A stretch of 7,420 bases of DNA, from positions 1 through 7,420 of the forward strand of contig JAGRAS010000074.1 in NCBI GenBank assembly GCA_020434465.1, read 5' to 3'. Source of the DNA: Bdellovibrionales bacterium. GTDB taxonomy: Bacteria; Bdellovibrionota; UBA2361; JAGRAS01. This document shows positions 1-5,851 of the stretch, in pieces. A program made the position numbers and the translations under genes. Below the pieces are notes generated by a model that made no database searches, was not told where the DNA came from, and worked only from the letters and a program-made list of their open reading frames with translations. Positions within the stretch are counted from its first letter, which is position 1; each line of letters begins with the position of its first letter.

Positions 1-2
1 CG

Positions 3-29
3 GCTAATTATATTTCCAAGGAATTTTAA
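3..29 (+). CDS. possible C-terminal tail of an upstream gene (partial)
   Basis: Reading from base 3, one frame encodes ANYISKEF and ends in TAA just before the hldD ribosome binding site. That would fit an upstream gene ending 17 bases before hldD in the same operon. Eight codons are far too few to identify a product, and another frame is also open across this stretch, so this is only a suggestion. Confidence 0.2.
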   Translation, partial: ANYISKEF

Positions 30-32
30 TTT

Positions 33-38
33 AAAGGA
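33..38 (+). promoter_or_regulatory. Shine-Dalgarno site of hldD
   Basis: The sequence AAAGGA lies eight bases before the ATG at 47, a normal Shine-Dalgarno match and spacing. It supports that ATG as the start. It is the clearest ribosome binding site in the window; most other genes here have weak or no such site. Confidence 0.6.
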
Positions 39-46
39 AAAAGTAA

Positions 47-1015
47 ATGTATATTGTAACTGGTGGCGCAGGGTTTATAGGAAGTACGATTGTTTCGAAG
101 TTAAATGCTGATGGTATTGATGATATATTAATAGTTGATGAATTAGAAGCTGACCCAAAATGGAAAAATTTAAGAAATTTAAAATTCGAAGATTACCTAG
201 ATAAGGAAGACTTTATAGATTTAATTACTGATAATTCTATCTCTAAAAATGTTCAAGCCATTATTCATATGGGGGCATGCTCATCTACATCAGAAACAGA
301 CATGTCCTATTTAATGGAAAATAATTACAGATACACAAAAACTCTTTGTGAATATTCTATAAGAAATAAAATTAGATTTATCTATGCAAGTAGTGGGGCA
401 ACCTATGGACTTGGAGAGAAAGGTTATAGCGATAGCAATGAAACTACAAAAATCCTTACTCCAATTAGCCCTTATGGTTATTCAAAGCATGTGTTTGATC
501 TTTGGGCAATCAAGCATGGGATTGATAAGAAAATTGTTGGTCTGAAATTTTTTAATGTCTATGGACCAAATGAGTACCATAAGCTTGATGGAAGAAGTGT
601 AATTTACAATGCTTATCATCAAATTAAGGATACTGGTAAAGCTTTATTGTTCAAATCCTACAAAAACAACTGGAAGAATGGTGAACAGCAAAGAGACTTC
701 GTTTATATAAAAGACTGCGTTGAAGTAGTAAATTGGTTTTTAAGCAAGCCTAAGGTAAATGGAATTTTCAATTGCGGCACCGGAAAATGCAGAACTTTCT
801 TAGATCTTGCAAACTCAGTATTCGCTGCTATTAATAAACAAGCAAATATAGAATTTATTGAAATGCCAGAAAATTTACAGCCTCAATACCAATATTATAC
901 TGAAGCAAAAATGTCTAAGCTAACAGATTCAGGCTGCCCAGTTAAATTTAGATCCTTAGAGGAAGGTGTAAAAGACTATGTACAAAATTACTTAGAAAAT
1001 AATGCGTATCTCTAG
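47..1015 (+). CDS. hldD: ADP-L-glycero-D-manno-heptose 6-epimerase (HldD/RfaD)
   Basis: This cytoplasmic enzyme converts ADP-D-glycero-D-manno-heptose to the L-glycero form, the last step in making the heptose donor for LPS inner core. The 322-residue protein matches the family's usual length of about 310-330. It is an extended short-chain dehydrogenase/reductase. The N-terminal nucleotide-binding motif TGGAGFIG is at residues 5-12. The Ser of ASSGATYG is at 116, and the catalytic YxxxK pair is Y143 and K147. A second lysine, K179, sits in the family-typical NVYGPNEYHK (170-179). The C-terminal sugar-binding part contains QQRDFVY (214-220) and FNCGTG (241-246). The ATG at 47 has a good Shine-Dalgarno site, and the Rossmann motif starts at once after it, so the start is secure. 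The next gene is convergent, so hldD is the last gene of its transcript; other heptose-pathway genes, if linked, lie upstream. The product identification is firm; only the in vivo substrate is inferred. Confidence 0.95.
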   Translation: MYIVTGGAGFIGSTIVSKLNADGIDDILIVDELEADPKWKNLRNLKFEDYLDKEDFIDLITDNSISKNVQAIIHMGACSSTSETDMSYLMENNYRYTKTLCEYSIRNKIRFIYASSGATYGLGEKGYSDSNETTKILTPISPYGYSKHVFDLWAIKHGIDKKIVGLKFFNVYGPNEYHKLDGRSVIYNAYHQIKDTGKALLFKSYKNNWKNGEQQRDFVYIKDCVEVVNWFLSKPKVNGIFNCGTGKCRTFLDLANSVFAAINKQANIEFIEMPENLQPQYQYYTEAKMSKLTDSGCPVKFRSLEEGVKDYVQNYLENNAYL

Positions 1016-1046
1016 TGAGATAAATTATTAGTTTTTACTCTTTCAA

Positions 1047-1709
1047 TTATTCACAAAGCTCAAGAAAACTTTTTAAATCTTCAAAAACATATTTTGCCAA
1101 AGACTTAATTTCTTTAGTAGGTGACTTTAAACCAGGAATCAAAACTACGTCCATTTTAGCTGCAGAACCGGCTTGCACACCAGCTTCAGCATCTTCGAAA
1201 ACAATACAATCTTGCGGGTTAACATTTAATCTTGCGGCAGCTTTTAGATATATATCAGGAGCTGGCTTTCCATTTACTACTTCATCACCTGCAACAAAAT
1301 CTGGGAATTTAGATAATAATCCAGAAAATTCTAAACTATTCAAAGCTCTCTCTCTTGAGGATGAAGTGGCAATAATTTTTGGAATTTCTTTATTATCAAA
1401 AAAAGATATTATTTCTTCTGCCCCAATCATTAGTGGCATACCTTCTGCTTCGATCATTTCTTTACGGATTGCCTCTTTGACATTCCAGGCTTCGTCAAAG
1501 CTAATCTCATCTTTAAATACTTCAGTAAACTTCTGCTTTACATCTGAGACTTTATAACCAAGATAAGAAAGAAATATTTCTTCAGTAAATGTAAAGCTTA
1601 ATTTATCGGCTGTCTTAAACCAGGCTTTTAAACTTAAACTTTCTGAGTCAATCAGAAGACCGTCCATATCAAATATCACTGCTTTATACTGATTAATGTT
1701 TATTTTCAT
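1047..1709 (-). CDS. HAD-superfamily phosphatase, beta-phosphoglucomutase-like subfamily
   Basis: A cytoplasmic haloacid-dehalogenase-type hydrolase of 220 residues that should act on a small phosphorylated metabolite, probably a sugar phosphate. All four HAD motifs are visible: motif I FDMDG with nucleophile D14 and acid/base D16; motif II Thr/Ser in IATSSS (113-118); the motif III lysine K148 in NGKPAPDIY; and motif IV FEDAEAG with E172 and D173. A helical cap occupies roughly residues 20-90. KPAPD and the FEDAxxG form are typical of the beta-phosphoglucomutase, 2-deoxyglucose-6-phosphatase and sugar-phosphatase group. It is not GmhB, whose motif I differs, despite lying beside hldD. I chose the ATG at 1709, because GGAA lies just upstream and motif I normally begins about ten residues in. 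A TTG at 1730 would add seven residues. The gene is convergent with hldD and divergent from rpmH. The exact substrate cannot be told from sequence. Confidence 0.88.
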   Translation of the reverse strand: MKININQYKAVIFDMDGLLIDSESLSLKAWFKTADKLSFTFTEEIFLSYLGYKVSDVKQKFTEVFKDEISFDEAWNVKEAIRKEMIEAEGMPLMIGAEEIISFFDNKEIPKIIATSSSRERALNSLEFSGLLSKFPDFVAGDEVVNGKPAPDIYLKAAARLNVNPQDCIVFEDAEAGVQAGSAAKMDVVLIPGLKSPTKEIKSLAKYVFEDLKSFLELCE

Positions 1710-1783
1710 AAGTTCCAAATCTAGCTGCAATATTTTTGCTTTATTTTCAATAAGTTAACTTTTTTATTGATTTATTGCAAAAC

Positions 1784-1812
1784 TTGCCTTTTGCGATAAA
1801 AATCCGTATCTT
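1784..1812 (+). promoter_or_regulatory. candidate sigma-70 promoter for rpmH
   Basis: TTGCCT (1784-1789) and TATCTT (1807-1812) are separated by exactly 17 bases; each matches four of six consensus positions. The start of transcription would fall near 1819, giving a leader of about 24 bases before rpmH. The position between two divergent genes makes a promoter here expected. The match is moderate and was judged by eye. No equally good promoter was seen for the opposite-strand HAD gene. Confidence 0.35.
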
Positions 1813-1842
1813 ATCGGCCTGTTAAAGATTTAGGTATTCTAT

Positions 1843-2004
1843 ATGAAACGCACATATCAACCCAGCAACAAAAGCCGTAAAACTACACACGGGTTTCGTG
1901 CGCGCATGTCCACCCCTGGAGGCCGTGCGACTCTTAATCGTCGTAGGAGCAAAGGCCGTCACAGAATTTCAGTAACAGCATCTAGAAAAGGACATTATAA
2001 GTAA
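1843..2004 (+). CDS. rpmH: 50S ribosomal protein L34
   Basis: The smallest protein of the large ribosomal subunit, binding 23S rRNA. The ORF encodes 53 residues beginning [13 protein letters not shown], with the L34 signature [13 protein letters not shown] (residues 16-28) and the basic run RRRSKGRHR (33-41). Over a third of its residues are Arg, Lys or His. L34 is usually 44-46 residues long; this copy has roughly seven to nine further residues at the C-terminus, ending KGHYK. AGGT at 1832-1835, seven bases before the ATG, is a short but well-placed ribosome binding site. The arginine codons are mostly CGT/CGC, whereas neighbouring genes mostly use AGA; this fits the codon bias of highly expressed genes rather than foreign origin. 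It is followed by rnpA, its usual neighbour in most bacteria. dnaA, often upstream, is absent here; the HAD gene is in its place. Confidence 0.96.
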   Translation: MKRTYQPSNKSRKTTHGFRARMSTPGGRATLNRRRSKGRHRISVTASRKGHYK

Positions 2005-2114
2005 GAACTTTTAGTTCAACCTTGCCTTGATTTTGGCTTTTTGAATTATTGTTTCTCGAAAGCTTATCTAAATTATCTGTACTGAAACGAGCAACCTTAG
2101 ACTAGAGTGAAACC

Positions 2115-2513
2115 TTGTCCGAAAATATATCAGAAAACAAACTAAAATATACTTTGCCTGACAACTCAAGGATAAAGAAAAGATCTGAATTCTTATATGT
2201 GCAGAATAATGGAGCTAAATTTTATTCTCGGCATTTTCTTGTAATTGCACTAGAAAATTGCTTAAACACTAGCAGAATCGGTGTCACAATCTCAAAAAAA
2301 ATTGACAAGCGGGCAACCATGAGAAATCGAATAAAACGCAGAATAAAGGAGGTTTTTCGTATTAATCGGCATAGCCTTGTTAATAACTTTGACATTGTAA
2401 TAATAGCCCGTAAAAATGCAAACAAGCTAGAATTTAGAAATATAGAGAGAGAAATTCTTGGCGCATTATTTCATAATGGATTAATTATTAAGGGCACACT
2501 TGAAAGTTTATAA
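2115..2513 (+). CDS. rnpA: ribonuclease P protein component (C5)
   Basis: The protein cofactor of RNase P, which assists the catalytic RNA in removing 5' leaders from precursor tRNAs. The ORF is 132 residues from a TTG start; typical RnpA proteins have about 110-130. The family signature RNRIKRRIKE spans residues 70-79, preceded by RIGVTISKKIDKRA (54-67). The N-terminal part has the common L-P-x-x-x-R-I-K-K-R pattern (14-23) with F26, near the leader-binding cleft. DIVIIARKNA (93-102) is the late beta strand. No in-frame ATG exists before the signature, so initiation must be non-ATG. An in-frame stop (2103-2105) bounds the start: TTG at 2115 or TTG at 2154. I prefer 2115 because GAG at 2105-2107 gives a weak ribosome binding site, and the later start would begin almost at the conserved core. 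It lies 110 bases after rpmH. Confidence 0.93.
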   Translation: MSENISENKLKYTLPDNSRIKKRSEFLYVQNNGAKFYSRHFLVIALENCLNTSRIGVTISKKIDKRATMRNRIKRRIKEVFRINRHSLVNNFDIVIIARKNANKLEFRNIEREILGALFHNGLIIKGTLESL

Positions 2514-2542
2514 AATTAAATTTCAAATGTACTAAAATCATT

Positions 2543-2572
2543 TTGGAATTGTGAACTGATCTGGCTTAAACT
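2543..2572 (+). promoter_or_regulatory. weak candidate promoter upstream of yidC
   Basis: In the 104-base gap between rnpA and yidC, TTGGAA (2543-2548) and TAAACT (2567-2572) are 18 bases apart and each match four of six consensus bases. The region is so AT-rich that chance matches are likely. The gap is long enough for yidC to have its own promoter, but read-through from rpmH-rnpA is equally possible because no terminator is visible. Confidence 0.2.
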
Positions 2573-2617
2573 TTTTAAATTAAAGATTTTTATTTAGAAT
2601 TTTATATTTATACAATC

Positions 2618-4387
2618 ATGGAAGATAAAAAAACAGCTTTAGCATTATTTCTTTGTTTTATAATTGTGGTGTTTTACTCAGAAATGTTTCTAGCCCCGGA
2701 AGCAAGAAAACAGGCTGAAATCAAAATAGCACAACAAAAAAATGAGTCTGAATTAAAATCTAATATAGAAGATAACGCCGTTGTTTCTGCTGCTCAACAA
2801 CAAAAGCATTTAAGTGTTCCAACTGAAGTAGGTGACTCTTCAAGTCGAGACAGTTTAAATACCCAAGCACCGAAAGCAAACACACCAACTGCGGAAAACT
2901 ATTTAAATGCAGATTCTCTAATTATTGATACCGGCGTTGCTAAATTTAATCTATCATTGCTTGGAGCCAGAGTTAAAAGTTTAAAGCTTAGGGATCACAA
3001 ACTTACTCTAAATAGCAAAGAATTATATGATCTAGTTTCTGTGACTGGTGATGAGCCGCTGCCTCTTGGAGTATACTCTGGCAATGCTAATGATAATTTT
3101 ACTGTTTACACAATTAGCAAGACTAATGGTGATATTCAAAAAATAGGTAATTCATTTAATTTAATTGCAAATAACACGGGTGAAATTGAACTTACTGGGA
3201 AGTTATCTGATGGGACGGAGCTAAAAAAGATTTTTACTTTCACTGGTGAGTCCTACTATTTTGCTGTTGAGGTCATAGTTTCAAACCCGGGAGCAAATAA
3301 AAATGATATTTGGCTAGAGTGGAACGAGCATCTAACTGACGAAGCAATTCATGACCGTTTAGACCCAAAAAATTTCTCTATTCTAGAAAGCGATAATTCT
3401 ATCGAAAAAATTCTAGTAAATGATAAAAAGTTAAATAGCGAAACTTTCACAGATTTTTCAGGCAACTGGTCTGCACTTGGTGGCAAATACTTCATGACGG
3501 CTATAGTACCTGCTATTTCTGGAAAAAATATCCTTGTTGGCAAATTAAATAACAACTTTATCGCAAGAGTAAGGGGTACTAATTCTGGCGGTAAATTTTT
3601 TGTTTATTCAGGGCCAAAAATTACAGATAAATTAAAAGATGCTGGCTTACAACTTGAAAGATCAATCGATCTTGGCTGGTTTTCCGTGCTTGCACATCCA
3701 CTACTTTGGTTAGTTAAATTTTTCTACGGAATTTTTGGTAATTATGGGCTTGCAATTATTGTTTTAACTCTATTTATAAAAATAGCTTTCTTGCCTTTAA
3801 CAAAAGTTCAGTTTGAATCTATGAGAGCTATGCAAGCTTTGCAGCCTGAAATAAAAGCTTTGAGAGAAAGGATAAAAGACCCTAATCAACTCAATCAAGA
3901 AATGATGGCATTGTATAAAAAACGCGGAGTTAATCCGATGGGCGGCTGTATTCCAATGATGATTCAGCTTCCAGTTTTTCTTGGTCTTTATAATGCCTTG
4001 CTTAACTATGTTGCGCTACGCCATGCCCCTTTTGCACTCTGGATAAATGACTTGTCAGCTCCTGAAAGATTAGAAATTTTTGGAGTTGGCGTTCCTGTAA
4101 TGATTATAATTATGGGTATTAGTATGATTATACAGCAGTGGACAAGCTCCGTTAGTGTAGATCCTGCTCAGAAAAAAGCTATGATGATGGTTCCTGTTGT
4201 ATTTACTGTAATGTTTATCATCTTTCCATTTCCTTCTGGGTTAGTATTATATTGGTTGGTCAATAATATTATATCGATCATTCAGCAAACTATATTAAAA
4301 GCAGAACGTAAGATTAGCCCTCTGAATGCTACTCTAGTAGCAAGTGTTGTAATTTTTTCTGTAGGTTACATTTTAACTTTAATTTAA
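2618..4387 (+). CDS. yidC: membrane protein insertase YidC
   Basis: Inner-membrane insertase and chaperone of the YidC/Oxa1/Alb3 family. It works alone or with SecYEG to insert and fold membrane proteins. The protein is 589 residues. It begins MEDKKTALALF with a membrane anchor at about 7-25, the Gram-negative form. A low-complexity charged and polar linker (27-95) follows, then the periplasmic beta-sandwich domain (about 97-345). The conserved insertase core runs from about 350 to 562. It includes LPLTKVQFESM (392-402), the coiled cytoplasmic hairpin with EMMALYKKRGVNPMGGC (428-444), the IQLPVFLGLYNAL segment (449-461), HAPFALWINDLS (469-480) and FPFPSGLVLYWLVNN (536-550). The positively charged groove residue, Arg in E. 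coli, is K388 here. An additional hydrophobic stretch (571-589) ends the protein where a basic tail is usual. No Shine-Dalgarno site precedes the ATG; the conserved N-terminus supports that start. There is no yidD between rnpA and yidC. Confidence 0.96.
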   Translation: MEDKKTALALFLCFIIVVFYSEMFLAPEARKQAEIKIAQQKNESELKSNIEDNAVVSAAQQQKHLSVPTEVGDSSSRDSLNTQAPKANTPTAENYLNADSLIIDTGVAKFNLSLLGARVKSLKLRDHKLTLNSKELYDLVSVTGDEPLPLGVYSGNANDNFTVYTISKTNGDIQKIGNSFNLIANNTGEIELTGKLSDGTELKKIFTFTGESYYFAVEVIVSNPGANKNDIWLEWNEHLTDEAIHDRLDPKNFSILESDNSIEKILVNDKKLNSETFTDFSGNWSALGGKYFMTAIVPAISGKNILVGKLNNNFIARVRGTNSGGKFFVYSGPKITDKLKDAGLQLERSIDLGWFSVLAHPLLWLVKFFYGIFGNYGLAIIVLTLFIKIAFLPLTKVQFESMRAMQALQPEIKALRERIKDPNQLNQEMMALYKKRGVNPMGGCIPMMIQLPVFLGLYNALLNYVALRHAPFALWINDLSAPERLEIFGVGVPVMIIIMGISMIIQQWTSSVSVDPAQKKAMMMVPVVFTVMFIIFPFPSGLVLYWLVNNIISIIQQTILKAERKISPLNATLVASVVIFSVGYILTLI

Positions 4388-4458
4388 AAGTTTTTGTGTA
4401 GCTTAATTTTGAGAAAACTGTACTCGCCAAAACTTGAGAATTAGTTTATTTTTTTTCT

Positions 4459-5841
4459 ATGTCAACAGAAACTACTATTGCCGCTCTTGCAACTGCTCCT
4501 TTCCCAGGCGGGATTGCAATTATAAGAGTCAGTGGTGCTGATGCAAAAAATTTAGCTCCTCAAACTTTCAGCTCAAGTGAATCTCCAATTGCCTCACCAA
4601 GAAAAATGATCTTTGGAAATATTGTAGATCCGATTAAGCATGAAGTTATTGATCAAGGTCTTTGTGTATTCATGCCGGCTCCTAATAGTTATACTGGTGA
4701 AGATGTAGTTGAATATCAAATGCATGGCAGCCTGAAACTCGCAGAAAAACTGCTGACCTGTCTATATTCTCTTGGAGCCGAACCTGCAGAACCAGGAGAA
4801 TTCACAAAGCGTGCTTTTTTAAATGGCAAAATCGATCTAGCTCAAGCAGAAGCAGTTAATGATTTAATTAATGCAAGCTCTGAAAAAGCCAGTAAAGTTG
4901 CAGCCGATCAATTAGCAGGAAGGTTTAGTAGTTCCATCGAAGAAATTGGAGAGCCTCTGCGAAATGCTCTTGCAGAACTAGAAGCTGCAATTGATTTTCC
5001 AGATGAAGATATTAAACCTGATGGGATGAAACAAATTAGTGAGATTTTTAAATCAGCAAAAAATAAAATAGAAGTACTACTCGACTCATATGATTATGGA
5101 CTGCTTTTAAAAGAAGGTTTAAAAGTTTTACTTGCCGGTAGACCAAATGCCGGAAAATCGAGCTTACTGAACAAACTTCTTGGGGCAGAGCGTGCTATTG
5201 TTACTGAGATTTCTGGTACAACTAGAGACTTAATTGAAGAGTCTAGTTTGATAGAGGGTTATCCATTTGTTTTTTGTGACTCTGCAGGTCTTACTAATAC
5301 AACTGATAAAGTTGAAAAAATTGGAATCGAGCTTGCTTATAATAAACTAAATTGGGCTGACTTAATATTATTTGTAATCGATGCCTCAGAAATGGAAAAT
5401 TTGTGGCTTAGCACCTTAACTGAAATCGTTTCTAAAAAAAGAAAAATTTGGTTGATCGTTAATAAAATTGACTTAGAAACAAAAGCAATTGGAAGAGTTT
5501 ATTGCGACTCAAGTTTATGCCAGAGAAATTTCTACATCTCAGCAAAAAACGGTGAAGGAATTGAATCATTGAAAAAAGCCTTGGTTGAAGAAATATCAAC
5601 AAGTATTGTAAGCCATTCAGATTCAAGTGGGGTTATTACTAACACTCGGCATAAAGCATGTCTTATGAGAGCAAAAGAAGCATTAACAAAGGCCATAGAT
5701 GCAAGCACCACCTCAATGCCTGCAGAAATTATTTGCGCAGAATTACAACTAGCACTTTACTCCCTAGAAGAAATAGTTGGGAAAACTTACACTGAAGATA
5801 TTTTAGGAAGAATATTTAGTAAGTTTTGTATCGGCAAGTAA
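4459..5841 (+). CDS. mnmE: tRNA uridine-5-carboxymethylaminomethyl modification GTPase MnmE (TrmE)
   Basis: A GTPase that, in complex with MnmG, builds the 5-carboxymethylaminomethyl or related group on U34 of certain tRNAs and so secures reading of two-fold codon boxes. The 460-residue length is normal. The folate-binding N-terminal domain shows TTIAALATAP (5-14), GGIAIIRVSG (17-26), SYTGEDVVE (78-86) and GEFTKRAFLNGKIDLAQAEA (113-132). A helical domain follows, with the Ras-like G domain inserted. G1 is GRPNAGKS (227-234), the GTTRD loop is 253-257, G3 is DSAG (274-277; DTAG is usual), and G4 is NKID (335-338). SAK (361-363) is the probable G5. The protein ends in FCIGK, the C-x-G-K signature with catalytic C457. 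The ATG is preceded by a run of T and no Shine-Dalgarno site, but the N-terminus aligns with the family from its first residues. mnmG is not in the window. Confidence 0.97.
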   Translation: MSTETTIAALATAPFPGGIAIIRVSGADAKNLAPQTFSSSESPIASPRKMIFGNIVDPIKHEVIDQGLCVFMPAPNSYTGEDVVEYQMHGSLKLAEKLLTCLYSLGAEPAEPGEFTKRAFLNGKIDLAQAEAVNDLINASSEKASKVAADQLAGRFSSSIEEIGEPLRNALAELEAAIDFPDEDIKPDGMKQISEIFKSAKNKIEVLLDSYDYGLLLKEGLKVLLAGRPNAGKSSLLNKLLGAERAIVTEISGTTRDLIEESSLIEGYPFVFCDSAGLTNTTDKVEKIGIELAYNKLNWADLILFVIDASEMENLWLSTLTEIVSKKRKIWLIVNKIDLETKAIGRVYCDSSLCQRNFYISAKNGEGIESLKKALVEEISTSIVSHSDSSGVITNTRHKACLMRAKEALTKAIDASTTSMPAEIICAELQLALYSLEEIVGKTYTEDILGRIFSKFCIGK

Positions 5842-5851
5842 AAAACTTTTT

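Noticed and set aside
1016..1046. Gap between the convergent hldD and HAD genes, examined for a bidirectional terminator
   Set aside because: No convincing GC-rich stem was found; only short T and A runs are present.
1366..1557. 63-residue + strand ORF
   Set aside because: It lies wholly inside the HAD gene on the opposite strand, which has all four family motifs; the small ORF's Ser/Ile-rich product looks like an antisense shadow.
1752..1761. Ten-base palindrome AAGTTAACTT in the divergent intergenic region, considered as an operator
   Set aside because: Short AT-rich palindromes are common by chance here, and there is no second copy or known regulator match.
2005..2017. Inverted repeat GAACT-TTT-AGTTC right after the rpmH stop, considered as a terminator
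   Set aside because: The stem is only five AT-rich pairs and no T-run follows, so it is unlikely to terminate transcription.
1790..2085. Several TTATC motifs around rpmH, considered as DnaA boxes and an origin
   Set aside because: The best match is about seven of nine to TTATCCACA, with no cluster of good boxes, no dnaA gene and no clear unwinding element.
2222..2425. 67-residue - strand ORF
   Set aside because: Antisense to the conserved RNR core of rnpA, with no start context or recognisable motif.
3349..3555. 68-residue - strand ORF
   Set aside because: Antisense to the periplasmic domain of yidC; no independent support.
4388..4435. AAGTTTT / AAAACTT inverted repeat between yidC and mnmE, considered as a terminator or regulatory hairpin
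   Set aside because: Seven AT-rich pairs separated by 34 bases are not stable and are expected by chance in this composition.
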